Below, one piece after another: positions 27,461 through 39,900 of a stretch of DNA of 64,000 bases. Each line of letters opens with the position of its first letter. Within the stretch, counting starts at the first letter, position 1. This DNA is from Zeus faber (lineage: Eukaryota; Chordata; Actinopteri; Zeiformes; Zeidae): NCBI GenBank assembly GCA_960531495.1, contig OY482862.1:5552629-5616628 (forward strand). Reading direction: 5' to 3'. The notes under the pieces were generated by a model. It saw only the letters and a list, made by a program, of their open reading frames with translations, made no database searches and was not told where the DNA came from. The position numbers and the translations under genes were made by a program.

Positions 27461-29086
27461 CGTGGCATTACTTCATTGTAAAATGTGTGTAGCGGAAGAG
27501 AGGAATGTTGGTAAACACTGCGGAATGTGAATGAAAACAAAACTGCGGAAAATAAAGATGGAGAGGAGAAAAAAACAATGCAGGAAGACGGACAGGTCGG
27601 GGAAGAGCACCCACCTCCCAGAGGCGGAGGAGTGTGAGGGTGGGAGGTTTATCTAATGTATTCATTTATGAATTTATTTTCATCCCACCGGTGGCCTTGG
27701 GGGCCCGGTCGGGACGATTCGATTAAAGCGCAAGGGTTTGAAAGACGAACGTCTCAGCACCCGGGAGTCCCAACCCAGCCCCATCAACCGCAACCGCTCC
27801 ACCCTCCTCCACCCACATTTATCTTTTCTTTTTTTTCATTCATCCCTCGGGCCGCAAAAAACTGCCACCGCTGAGGACACCGCACCGTGACCACCCCCTC
27901 ACCCCTCGGAGACGTGGGGGCCCACCGAGCTGTGACGGACAAGCCACTGTCAAACGCCTGTCCTTGAAACCCCACCACCTCGTCCCCCACCACCATTTTC
28001 TTTCATATCGTACTTTTTTTTGTGCTTCTTTTTCCTCTCATTGCTATTCTCATTCTCTCCTTTCTCTGTCTTTTGCGTTGCCCTCAATTTACTTAAATTA
28101 AATAACCTTTATCATTCCTTTCTCACTCTCTTTCCTGCTATTTCTAACACTTATTCTCTCGTTGCATTTTTCCTCTCTCTCTCACTCCCTGCGCTCGGTA
28201 GGCGGTCGGGTCGGAGGTCGGCCTTCATACATTCATTCATGAGATCCGATGGCATGAAGGGTTTCAACAATATTAGCTTAACTCTTTGCCTTCTCTCGGG
28301 TGGAGAGAAACCCGCTGGAGGTGCCCTTTCTCCCCTCCCGTTTTTTAAGATCTCTCTATGTCCCCTCCGCCTCAGTGGGCTTCCATCGGATTAGATGTGA
28401 AATTGCAGTTCCATTTTCAAACGCCGATAAGAGATCACATAGTATAATGTAAAAGACTTCCCCGCTTTTGTTTCTCTCTTTATATACGGATATAAAAAAT
28501 ATGTATTTATACGATTTCTTTTTTTTCGCCGCCGTATTAAATCATTGCGAGAAGCCGCACGAGAGAGCCGGGTAAAGCACTTATCGAGCTTAGGCCGGCG
28601 AGGATTTTACATCTTAAGTAAACGGCCAAGGTGGAAGTTTGGATGATGCTGCCCATGGAGAGAGACTGAAAGAAAATTCTGGTTCTTGAAAATCGACATA
28701 AAGGGGATTATTTCCAGGAAGTGGATAAAAACATCATTTAGAGAGAAGGGAGTGTGCTTCTCCCTATGACCACCCAAGCATTCTAAAAGGATTTTAATTT
28801 CATAACACAGGCTTTGGGAAACTACAATGGGTCTCAAGACTATTCTTTCACACTGACCATGCAGTCCGACCGCTAGGATGAGATTCCCCAGAATAAAACG
28901 TTCTCGAGGTCTGAGGCTATCTGAGATGAGAGATGACACAACAATGTCCCACGAGCAGTGAATTAGTTGGGGAGAATGCTGTCTGGGATGCACCGTGGGC
29001 AAAATAACATGAAGGCCATTTTTAACGACTGGTCAGAACGTTCCCTCAAAAGACGTGGTTGTTGCTGGTATTGTTCCTGCAGAAAC

Positions 29087-29131
29087 CCTCACACACACGC
29101 ACACGCACACGCACACAAACACACACACACT
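29087..29131. repeat. (CA)n microsatellite, interrupted
   Basis: CA units with GCAC and AAAC variants. Confidence 0.88.
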
Positions 29132-30187
29132 CTCCAGTGCTGCTGTCATGGAAGCATTTTTCTTAGTAATAGCACTCGGATAATTGTACACAAAAAAGCC
29201 AGAGTGGGCTGCTGGAAGGACGCGGAAGGATGTTGCTTAGCAATGGGGATTTTTTTTTTTTTTTTTGCGGAGGATCAACTCAATTTTTCAAAAGATCCCA
29301 AAGCTTCTATATTTTCCGAGATGAATGATAGAAATGATTACATCTATCAAAGCTATAACATATCACAGAGGGAGTTGTATACCGCGGTTATTGACGCTGG
29401 CCGTGACTCCCACTGAGAGGCCTGCGACTACGTCAAGATGACCAAATAATCAATCTCCCCTCAGCAACACCCATTCTCCATGTTGTCAATAACCTGACAC
29501 AGGTTAGGCATACAAAGTGAGGTCGGTCCTAACATCTAGAAGAATGTGAAAAAATATTAAGTTTATAACAACTGAAGCTTCCTACTTGAGACGTTGCTGC
29601 AGATCTCCAGTGAAGGACGACCCCCGCCCCCCCGAACTCTCCTCTCTGACGTACAAAGACCCGCTGTTCATTTTTTTTCACTGAGTGTGATGTCATGATG
29701 CATAGCTTGTGTACTCGGGGCCGTCAGGCGACTCGTCGGCGCTGCGCGCCGCCACGCCCTTGTTGGCCAGCCTATTTACGCAGCCGATTCCTCCTGCCCT
29801 GCCTGCTTTGCTTCCTGCTTATCCTTTGTTCGTCTCTATAGCCGCCACATCACGGTAGCAATGACAACCCACGGACAGCGCAGACAGGAAGCTACGGAGG
29901 CTGTACGGTACACAAGTAAATAGTCGACCTCCAAATTCTAAAACTCAGATGATCAAACCGGCGTCGGTGCTTCGGTAAAAGGTTACATGTCAAATATTTC
30001 CTTTGAGTCCTTCCGGGAGCATTCTCTGGCGTGCACCCAGTGTGGTGGCTATCAGTGAATCCATCCCTAAATATCCGTCTACGATTTTGCAACTAGCTCT
30101 TTATTCATCAAAAGCAGGTATGTATTTCATTCATTCGTGTGCGGGCGTTTCCGGCCGTTCCCGCACGAGCTCACACACACTTATAAG

Positions 30188-30221
30188 GGAGAGAGAGAGA
30201 GAGAGAGAGAGAGGGAGTGGG

Positions 30222-30253
<32 letters not shown>

Positions 30254-30290
30254 GGAGAGAGAGAGGAAGAGGGAGTGGGGAAGAGAGCTG
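30188..30290. repeat. (GA)n array
   Basis: GA dinucleotides broken by TGGGG-type units. Confidence 0.93.
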
Positions 30291-33200
30291 GGAAACATCC
30301 CCTCCTTTTCCGTCGTAGGTGCGGCGCTGCAAACTCTATTAGGCATTCATCAGAGGGAATAAATGCATATGAACAAGCATTTCCCGCGCGGCCTCCGCTA
30401 ACCCAATCCGGGTGCAGAGAAATCCCCCCACCCCTTCCCCCCAGCCCCCCAGCCACTCTTCTTAGCTAAACGGGTTGGTCAGGTGTGTGTGTGTGTGTGT
30501 GTGTGGGGGGGGGTTGACGCGAAGGCGCAAAACGGATTGTACCTCTCCCGCTTTTCATCTGCACTCATTATTATTGCGTTATCCTTTCCCTCTCTCCCTT
30601 TCTCGGACCCCCCCACCCCCACCCCCCACCTCCTTCGGTGTCATTTTGATTCAGTTTGCCTCATTCATCCGAGGTGGTTAACCTTGAGTGTCACACCCGC
30701 CGGGGGCTAATATACCGCACATAAATTCCTAGCTTTAAACCTCGAATGGTCAAGCACACGGCGCCTCGGCGACGCACGCCGCACACAAAAAAAGGACGAG
30801 ATTCCTTCATCTGCAATAACAATGATGGATGGAACAGCCGCGTGCTAGTGAAAGAAGCCGTACACAGAGGAGCTGCTATGCGAACAAAATGAATATCTTG
30901 CAGAACACGGGAAGTCGTACGGGTACTCGGAGTCTCCGGGAGATTTCATCGTAAATCAAGTGAACGTTTACTGAGAGACGAGGCCGTTTGAAGACTTAAA
31001 AAGGAAGATGAGAGCACTTTTAGTTTGGATTGTCAGGCTCCTCGCACCGCGTACCGCTTTGAGCTCAAAGTGTTGGACTTGAGACGGGGGGTGAAAGGGT
31101 TTTTTTTTTTTGGTGGTAATAGGTACCTCCCAATCAAAGCTCTGAAATCTGAATTAGTATACCAGAGTAATGAATAACTCCTTTTGACTACTGTTAGAAC
31201 AGCCATTTTGGCAAAACAGTTGAATTCTGAGTTCAGAATTCGGTCAGCCATCGTTAAGTCTTTCCTTGCATGTTGTATCGACCGCATGTTGTGTTGTGTC
31301 ATGCTGTTGCGTGACTTAATAATTTGTGAATTCATTTGTTTTAATTTAATTTGTGAATTCATTTATCGGCGACCCGCACATGTGCAAATACAGTCGCGGT
31401 AATTCCAGATGGTCCAACCTAATATAGGTGATTGCAGACAGGTGTTGAAAAGGAACTCGAACGGAAGCTCTGAACACCTTGGCGGCGAGGGCAGGCCATA
31501 ATTGCTTGGGGTCCGGATTGGGTTTAGTCTGCTTGGGAAGGGTGCGAGCAGTGGCAGACATTAGTGGTGGACCTGGGTCATGACCTGTCATTAAGCAGAG
31601 GCAGAGGCGTGGGCATTACGGTAAAGCCTCCTGTGCCAGCGCGCCCACGCATACGCACGCTCAAAGGAGGGAGTTGTGGCTGAGAGTTGATACCGGCTCC
31701 TGCGGTTCCTTTGCATTGTTGATGAGCATGTAGGTGGTGAAGTGAAGAAGGCCTCCTACCCACTGCCACAATATTGACTGCAGATGGTGGCGCTGCTGTT
31801 GCACTCGATGTCATTTCATTCTTTGGCCTATTTTGGCTGGTCCTGCAGACAGCCTTTTTCGAGGTACTTTTTCCGACTTTTTCCCGCCGGCAGTTATTTA
31901 TAACATAACTGCTGCATTCCCTTAATCTGATTTACTCAGATTAAGTGAATGTCGAAATCCCTCATTTGTAGAGTTTCTCAACAAAGAAAATCATCCCCAG
32001 GTGCAGGACCCCACGTGAGCCGAGTTGATATGGTTCAAAATTGGGACGGGTAGATGTGGTTAGCTGTACCTACCGTAATATTGATCTGAAACCAGGTCAA
32101 GATAAACTGGTATTGGAGAATTTGCCAGTACAGAATTCACCACCCAGACCCAGCTGTAACATGCCTGATTTAATTCTCCAAAGAATGAAAAGGCAATGAT
32201 GATGTCAATCTCTATGATTCAATGACGCCAAACTGAAGAGTCTAACAACACGTGTATCGAATCTGTCATCAGAAAGTTTGTGATTTTAAATCATCGGCCC
32301 ATTGGTCCCTCCCTCATTGAGAAGAACCGGCACTGATACAATGCATTCCATGTTATTTGCCAGTTCTTTGCCAGACCAAGTCCTCTGCCTTGACAATCAG
32401 CCGGGTAGTCCTATCTCCATCTCAGGCCTAACCAGAAGGAGTCAAAGCGGTGATCTCAAACATCACCATCGGGCATCATTTGTGGACGCTCCATCGAGAC
32501 CTTCCCCCAGAACGGAGGCTTTAATCAGACATTTCAACCAGAGTGGTGTTATATAACAACCGGCGGGCGTATTGATTTCTAATTTGTTTTGGAATGAGGA
32601 CGCCGGGTAAATATTTAATGTGTGGAGACACAGAGGCAGATCGGGAGAGCGAGAGAGGAGGGGGAAGCGTCGTCGGGTCAGCAGTCGACACTTATTGATC
32701 CTCTGCCCGGGTTCCAGAAGTGATCCATTTTCAGATATACTCTCCATTGTGATTTTCACAGTATGACTGCTGCCCCCATCTTTTATATCGCCATTATGGG
32801 TGAATTCCATCAAGAAGCAGACCCCCGGACACGGGAGGAGGTCACGAGCAGTCGATGCACGGAAATCCTTCTGTGTTTGGTTTCCATAGCGGTGGAAAAT
32901 GTCAGCGGCTCGGGGGTGGAGGCTGACCTGACCTTCCACATGACTTCTTCTCCCAGAGGTCCTCAAGCCTTCTTGGACTCAAATGGTACGACTAACTAAC
33001 TGGCGAAGCTCTGCTACGAATGCTTCCCCTGGTCAGTCTCGTTTGGGGTTGTCAGATAAGTGCATTTTCCCGCCAAGTTGTACAAAGTCAAGCCTTATTT
33101 ACCTACCTCTAGCGCCTTGCCACCGAGAGCTGAACGCTCCATAAATTACACTTGAGTGCCGTTGCGTTAGATTTAACTTATTTTATCTGCAGTACAAGTA

Positions 33201-33784
33201 AAAGTAGTTCTCCAATGAACAATTTCTGTAACAGTAAGTACTAAATTCGCCGAATTGTTACTCAAATTCAAGTATTTGCTTGAACTTAAAAATATGTTGC
33301 TGCGAATGAGAGGGATACCTTTTTTTCAACCTGGGCTGCCAGCATGCGGGGCATACAACACAGAGAATTTGTATGCAATTCCAAGACTGATTTAATCTGC
33401 GAGTGCAGTTCAAATTTTCAACCTGCAATGCGACTCTTTATTAATCATCAAGAACTGCTGCAATCACTGTCCTGTGGACGACCTGTGGGAAGACAAGAGC
33501 ACAGCTTTGTTTGTCATACAAGACCACCACCGATCCCTCTCTTTGGAGAACAATCTTACCATGTTTGGGTCTTTAAACAACCATTCAAACATTACTACGT
33601 CAAGAGGGGGAGAATCACCACGGATGGGACAGATAAACATGGAGACAAACAACAACTTTTACTTGACAAAACATAAAGAAAGAAGAATCAAATGACATGT
33701 ATTTGACAAAACATGATTAATTCTAGTGGCCCTAATATCACTTACTTTAGCAATCATATCAAGCAGATATAGAGGTAAGCAAGG

Positions 33785-33788
<4 letters not shown>

Positions 33789-33831
<43 letters not shown>

Positions 33832-33867
33832 CGTGTGTGTGCATGTGTGCGTGTGCGCGTGTGTGCT

Positions 33868-33899
<32 letters not shown>
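33789..33899. repeat. (TG)n microsatellite, compound
   Basis: Pure TG to about 33830, then TG with C-containing variants. Confidence 0.95.
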
Positions 33900-34205
33900 A
33901 GCAGCAGATGGAAGCAACAGCGAAAGCTGACAAAGTATTAATTCTCATCGAAGTACATAGCCACTGCTCAATCTGTAGACTACCTCTCCTCCTCTGTCTC
34001 TCTGTCTCTCTCTCGACTGTAAATATATTTAAAATTCAAGCCATCCATTCTCCCTCCACTGCTTAATTGTGTTGAAAATTGAGAAGATTATCGGGCACGA
34101 TTTATGTACAAATATGATTGTGTCAGGACCCTGGCATCGAAGAGACACTCTTGGCATACGGCAACTCGGGAGGCCCCAGCCGTACGCGTTGTTCCCCTCA
34201 TCTAG

Positions 34206-34234
34206 ATGCGCACACGCACACACACACACACACG

Positions 34235-34304
<70 letters not shown>
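34206..34304. repeat. (CA)n microsatellite
   Basis: About 45 CA units with ACGC variants at the start. It is complementary to the (TG)n array at 34436-34495. Confidence 0.96.
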
Positions 34305-34305
<1 letters not shown>

Positions 34306-34421
34306 TTATGCACCTTAATTGGCCCAGTGATGCAAACAGTTGCACTCACACACAAACACACACAAAACTACACAAAATTATTGGCAGACATGTTCTGTTC
34401 TCTCTCATCCTATCATTGTCT

Positions 34422-34434
34422 TGTGTGTGCGTGC

Positions 34435-34496
<62 letters not shown>
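34422..34496. repeat. (TG)n microsatellite
   Basis: TG array of more than 30 units. Confidence 0.96.
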
Positions 34497-34499
<3 letters not shown>

Positions 34500-34645
34500 C
34501 ATCACGATACAGTGACTTGCAGATATTTCTAAAGCTCTGCTGATCATGTGTTTACCCTTCCAAATCCACAGGTAATTAAGTCCTAATGGGCAATTAATGC
34601 AATAGCATACATCAGTGTCAAGAGGAGGGGGGGCATCCAGACGGC

Positions 34646-34648
<3 letters not shown>

Positions 34649-34687
<39 letters not shown>
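34649..34687. repeat. (GA)n microsatellite
   Basis: About 19 GA units. It is complementary to the (TC)n arrays around the LINE. Confidence 0.95.
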
Positions 34688-34689
<2 letters not shown>

Positions 34690-34789
34690 AAATAGAATAA
34701 GTGACATTGATCCCTATAGTCATTGTTGTTGCTGCTCGTGGCAAAATAAATCCAAGCGTAGAAACGTGGGTGGGGGGCTTTGTTTTCTT

Positions 34790-34797
34790 TTGTGTGT

Positions 34798-34828
<31 letters not shown>

Positions 34829-34895
34829 GGTGTATGTGTGTGTGGGTGTGCGTGTGCGTTTGCGTGCACATGCGCATGCGTGTGTGTGTGTGTGT
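34790..34895. repeat. (TG)n microsatellite, compound
   Basis: TG with GGTG, TATG and GCG-containing variants. Confidence 0.93.
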
Positions 34896-35001
34896 TAATT
34901 AAAGTCAAGGGTGTGCCGGCGTGTTTCATTTGCGGCCAAAGTAATGGAGTGAAATGAACATGTGTAATGATCTTCTTCTCTTTTCTCCGTGTATTCTGTT
35001 T

Positions 35002-35003
<2 letters not shown>

Positions 35004-35044
<41 letters not shown>
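35004..35044. repeat. (TC)n microsatellite, 5' flank of the LINE
   Basis: About 20 TC units running directly into the LINE 5' end. Together with 40952-41051 it looks like one target microsatellite split by the insertion. Confidence 0.95.
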
Positions 35045-35048
<4 letters not shown>

Positions 35049-35244
35049 GATTGGAGGTGTGAGCGAGCGGAGCGTGTGAGCGTTTTGTAGAGTGAGTGGT
35101 TTTCTCTCTAACTTTTTCTATCAATTGCATGTTTATAATTATTTGTTGGTGACGGGTTTAGTTTTTTGTTGGTTGTAGGGTGTGCGCACAGCGGGTGGGG
35201 GGTGGTGGTGGTAGTGGTGGTGGTGGTGGTGCGGGTCCGCAACC
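35045..35244 (+). promoter_or_regulatory. LINE 5' UTR
   Basis: About 200 nt between the (TC)n target and the ORF1 ATG, expected to carry the internal promoter. It includes a (GGT)n run at about 35200-35230 just before GCAACCATG. Confidence 0.5.
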
Positions 35245-36969
35245 ATGTCGGACCTCACCAAGCTAACGAGGAAGCACGGCATTAAGTTGCCCGTGTCTTC
35301 CTCGGTCTCGGTGGAGGACTGCAGCCTGGCGGTGGGGAAGGCTGTCGGCTACAGCAGCGTTGTGTCCGCAGCGCGGATGAACAGCGCGGTGGTCATCTTC
35401 CTGGATGGCGTAGACAAGGTGAACGCGGTGGTGGCGAGCGGCGTCACGGTGAACAAAATGTTTGTTCCCGTCCTGCCTCTCTCCACACCGGCGAGGAGGG
35501 TGAATTTGGCGAATGTTCCGCCGTTTATTAAGGATGAGACCCTCACTAAGGAACTGGCGAGGCACGGGAAGGTGGTGTCGCCAGTTAAAAAAGTCCCGTC
35601 GGGGTGCAAGTCGCCGCTGCTCAAGCATGTGGTGTCGCACAGGAGACACGTCCTGATGGTGTTGAACAACAGGGATGCGGAGCTAAACGTAGCTTTTAAA
35701 ATCAGGGCGGATGAGTTTGACTACGTGGTGTTTGTCAACACTGACACCACCAAGTGCTTTGGGTGCGGTGGGGAGGGACACCAGGTCAGGGCATGTCCAG
35801 GGAAGAAGGCAGGCGGCGAGACAGGTGAGGGGCAGAAGGGTGGACAGGACAAGGAGGGAGCACAGGAGGGGGCAGGTGAGGGTCAGAAAGGGGAAAAGCA
35901 GGCGAAGGTGGGGGCACAGGAGGGAGCAGGGGGGGGTCAGGAGGGGGGAAAACAGGCAAAGAAGGGGGCACAGGAGGAGGCGGGGGAGGGCCAGAAGGAA
36001 GGAGGGGAAAAGCAGGTGAAGGTGGGGGCACAGGGAGAGGCAGGTGAGGGCCAAATGGAGGCAGGGGAAAGACAGGTGGAGGTGGGGGCACAGGGGGAGA
36101 CAGGTGGAGGGCGGAAAGGAAAGGAGAAGAAACAGGTGAAGGTGGGGGCACAGGAGGGGGCAGGCGAGGGGCAGGGGAAAAAAATGGAGGGGGGGGAGGG
36201 GAATGTGGAGCCGCAGGAGGGAACGGGTGGAGGTAGACAGCGCAGCCAGGTGAGCATGGAGACACGGGGGGAGGCAGGCGAGGGTCTGGAAAGAAGGCAG
36301 GTAAGGGTGGGAGGACAGGAGGGGAAGGAGGAGGGTCCGGAAGACAGGCAGGTGGGTGCGGGGGGACAGGAGGGGACTGGTGAGGGAAAGGAAGCTACGG
36401 AACAAAGTCAAAGGAGTGCAGGTGACGTAGCTAGGGAGGAGGAGGCACTGGAAGGAAGTGACTTTGAGATGGGGGATGAGGACGATCGGTTGAGAGTCCC
36501 CCGGCTCAAAAGAAAGTCCAACAAAATGGCAGGAGACTCTCAGGCGAAGAGAGGGACAGCAAGCCAGGGGAAGGCAAGTCAGGAGGTGGAGCAGGGAGGC
36601 TCGGAGTCAGAGTCCTGGATGGAGGAGGACTCTGCTGCAGACAGTGAGGGGCAGGTCTTTCTCGGTGTAAAGAAGAAAAAGGGCAAAAAAAGCTACAGTG
36701 TGGGCAAAATAAAAGCGTTTCTGCACAGGACGAAGAATGTGAAAGGGATTAAGGTGGAGGATTTTTTCTCAGACAAGGAGTTGCTGGCGAACGCGGCCCA
36801 GCAACAGATGAGGAGTAAGGGGAGAGGAGGGTTCACGGACCAGGAGGTGTACAGGTTAAAGAAAATAGTGCAGAAGATCAGGAAGGAGCTGAACAACGGA
36901 GAGGATGGGGAGGAGGTGGAGGTGGGCGCTGCTGTTCGGGCTGTTTCCCTTTTCCGTTGCAATGAGTGA
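35245..36969 (+). CDS. LINE ORF1: zinc-knuckle nucleic-acid-binding protein
   Basis: 574 codons, starting at ATG in a good context (CAACCATGT). Residues 1-170 form a globular region of the Tx1 ORF1 type that is probably RNA-binding. One CCHC knuckle, CFGCGGEGHQVRAC (C-x2-C-x4-H-x4-C), lies at residues 171-184. Residues about 190-385 are about ten imperfect repeats of 16-21 residues built on KVGAQEGAGEGQK-like units. A basic/acidic linker and a C-terminal predicted-helical part with KIVQKIRKEL follow. It likely coats the element RNA to form the RNP. It overlaps ORF2 by 8 nt. The long minus-strand open frame across the repeat is a compositional shadow. Confidence 0.9.
   Translation: MSDLTKLTRKHGIKLPVSSSVSVEDCSLAVGKAVGYSSVVSAARMNSAVVIFLDGVDKVNAVVASGVTVNKMFVPVLPLSTPARRVNLANVPPFIKDETLTKELARHGKVVSPVKKVPSGCKSPLLKHVVSHRRHVLMVLNNRDAELNVAFKIRADEFDYVVFVNTDTTKCFGCGGEGHQVRACPGKKAGGETGEGQKGGQDKEGAQEGAGEGQKGEKQAKVGAQEGAGGGQEGGKQAKKGAQEEAGEGQKEGGEKQVKVGAQGEAGEGQMEAGERQVEVGAQGETGGGRKGKEKKQVKVGAQEGAGEGQGKKMEGGEGNVEPQEGTGGGRQRSQVSMETRGEAGEGLERRQVRVGGQEGKEEGPEDRQVGAGGQEGTGEGKEATEQSQRSAGDVAREEEALEGSDFEMGDEDDRLRVPRLKRKSNKMAGDSQAKRGTASQGKASQEVEQGGSESESWMEEDSAADSEGQVFLGVKKKKGKKSYSVGKIKAFLHRTKNVKGIKVEDFFSDKELLANAAQQQMRSKGRGGFTDQEVYRLKKIVQKIRKELNNGEDGEEVEVGAAVRAVSLFRCNE
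35815..36420 (+). repeat. minisatellite-like repeat inside LINE ORF1
   Basis: About ten purine-rich units of roughly 50-65 nt (GGGGGCACAGGAGG cores) encode Gly/Gln/Glu-rich repeats. All unit length changes are multiples of three, so the frame stays open. Confidence 0.85.
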
Positions 36970-39900
36970 CTTTAACATCAGCACGCTGAACGCGAATGGG
37001 GCCAGAGACGCAGCTAAGAGGTCTCTGCTGTATGAGCTGATGGAGCAGAAGAGGCTGGATGTGCTGTTGGTGCAGGAGACCCACAGTGACTCTGGCAATG
37101 AGGCTGACTGGAAGAGGGAGTGGGGGGGGGGGGTGGTGCTAAGCCACAAGAGCACCACCAGCGGTGGGGTGGCTCTTCTCTTTTCTAAGAGCTTTGCCCC
37201 AGCATCCTTTGAGGTGGAGGAGGTGGTGGAGGGCAGACTGATGGTGGTGAGGGCAGCATTTGAGCATCATAAGTTTGTCTTTATAAATGTGTACGCTCCC
37301 ACCACAGGACCACACAGAGTCACTTTTTTGCAAGTTTTAAATGGGGTTTTAAGCAAAGCTCGTACTGGGGAGTTTTTGTTTCTAGGAGGTGACTTTAACT
37401 GCACCGAGAACGACCTGTTAGACAGGAACCACTGTGAGCCGCACAGAGCATCGCAGAACGCGATGAGGCTGCTCTCAAGCGAGAACGAGCTAACGGACGT
37501 GTGGAGGAGAACCAACGGGGATGAAAGACAGTACACCTGGGTGCACTGCAGAGGCAACTCTTTATCGTTGGCCAGACTAGACCGGTTTTACTGTTTTAAG
37601 CACCATTTTAACATTTTTAAGGAATGTAGAATGGTGCCTGTTGGTTTTACCGATCACTCCCTGGTTGTTTGCCGTGTTTTTATCGCCAATGTAAAGCCCA
37701 AAAGCGCATATTGGCATTTTAACACCACCCTACTATGTGACTCCAACTTTAAAGATGCTTTTAGGTTTTTTTGGGAAGGTTTTAGAGACAGAAAGCAGGA
37801 TTTTATTTCCTTAAGACTGTGGTGGGACTATGGGAAGAGGGAGATAGAGCAGCTCTGTCGGCAGTATACTCTCAATGTCACACGGGACATCACCAGATCT
37901 ATGAGGGATCTGGAGACTGACATTGTGGAGTTACAGGGTGTAGTGGAACCCACTGGGAATCGAGATCACATTAAGGACCTCAAGTCTAAAAGAGCTGCTC
38001 TTGCAGACCTACTAGGCACCAAGGCGCAGGGGGCGCTGGTCCGCTCTCGCTTCCAGAGCGCAGCACTGATGGACGCACCATCTAGTTTCTTTTTTAGCCT
38101 GGAGAAGAGCAACGGGCAGAGCAGGTTTATCCACGCCCTGAGATCAGACACGGGACAGGAGCTCAGGAGGCCGGAGGAGATCCGGACGAGAGCCGTGGAC
38201 TTTTATACAGAGCTGTACAGAAGTGAGTACGAGGAGCAAAAAGAACTGTTTTACTCCTTTTGTGGGAATTTGCCCAGGGTCCCGGAAGATGTCAGTGCGG
38301 TGCTGGGGGAACCTCTGACCCTGCAGGATCTTTCCACGGCCCTGCAGAGCATGAAGGGGGGTAAGGCCCCTGGCATCGACGGGATTCCTGCGGAGTTTTA
38401 CAAAGAGTTCTGGGAGGAGTTACGGGAGGACCTTTTAATGGTTTTTAATGAAGTTTTTAAAGATAAGTTATTGCCAGTCAGCTGCAGGAGGGCAGTCATC
38501 ACTCTCCTACCCAAGAAAGGAGACCTGCAGGAGATCAAGAACTGGCGTCCTGTGTCCCTTCTGTGCACGGACTATAAAATCCTGTCGAGGGCACTGGCCA
38601 ACAGGCTGAGGGAGGTGATGGACCTGGTCGTCCATCAGGACCAAACTTACTGTGTGCCTGGTAGGTCCATTCTGGACAATGTGTCCCTAATTCGGGATAT
38701 TTTGGACGTCTCTAGTTCTCTGGGCATTGAAACTGGGCTCATTTCGCTAGACCAGGAAAAGGCGTTTGACCGGGTTGAGCACCCTTACCTCTGGAAAACT
38801 CTGGAGGCTTTTGGCCTCAGCCCTGGTCTGATAGCCATGATCCAGGTTTTGTACCAGGACATCGAGAGTATACTGAAGATTAATGGAGGGCTGAGCGGCC
38901 CTTTTAAAGTGCGTAGAGGGGTGAGACAGGGCTGCCCCCTCTCAGGGATGTTGTACTCTCTGGCCATAGAACCATTGCTGTGTCAATTAAGGACGAACAT
39001 CGAGGGTGTGTTTCTAAACGGTCTCGAGAGAAGCCACATTCTATCAGCCTATGCGGACGACGTCATTGTCTTAATAAAGAAACAGGACGAAATCAGCAAA
39101 CTGGAGGGGATCGTCAGGGACTTTGGGCTGCTATCAGCAGCGAAAGTCAACTGGGGCAAAAGCGAAGCGCTGGCTGTGGGCGGATGGAGGGGGGGACTTT
39201 TAAAACTGCCAGGAGGCTTACGGTGGCGAAGGGATGGGTTTAAGTATCTGGGAGTGTTTTTAGGGAGCGAAAGTGTGGTGGGGAAGAATTGGGAAGGACT
39301 GCTAGGAAAGATACAGGGCAAGCTAAGAAAATGGAGGTGGGCACTGCCACAGCTGTCCTATAGGGGCAGGACGCTCATTATTAACAACCTGGTGGCCTCA
39401 CAGCTGTGGCACAGAGTGGCGTGTGTCCAACCACCAGACCTGCTAGTTAGGAAGATACAGGCCGAGCTGATAGACTTCTTTTGGGGGCGGAATTTCCACT
39501 GGGTCAGGAAGGAAAGGGTCTTTCTGCCTAAAGAGGAAGGGGGGCACGGTGTGGTGGACATCAAAAGCAGAGTGGCAACTTTTAGGTTACAGTTTGTGCA
39601 GAAGTTGTTAACGGGGTACTTTAACGTTTGGAAGGACGTGGCGGGCTTGGTCTTAAAGAGGACTGGGAGGATGGGACTTGACCGCTCGTTGTTTTTAATG
39701 GACACGAGTCTTCTAAACAAGTCGGGCTTACCCCGTTTTTATCAGGAGCTTTTTAAAGCATGGGGGTTATTTAAGAACAGGAAAAGGGAGGCCGCAGATT
39801 CCCTCCACTGGCTCCTGGAGGAGCCGGTGATCGGAGGAGCCAGGCTGGATGTGCAGGACGGGGCCACTCCAGGACTGAGGAGCATCCTGAGGGAGGCGGG

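Noticed and set aside
35683-36411. 242-codon minus-strand open frame
   Set aside because: Antisense shadow of the purine-rich repeat in LINE ORF1: a Leu/Pro/Cys-rich repeat product with no recognisable domain.
36905-36961. Earlier in-frame ATG for LINE ORF2
   Set aside because: The 19 extra residues lie inside ORF1, are Trp/Arg/Leu-rich and precede the conserved endonuclease start. The ATG at 36962 overlapping the ORF1 stop fits better.
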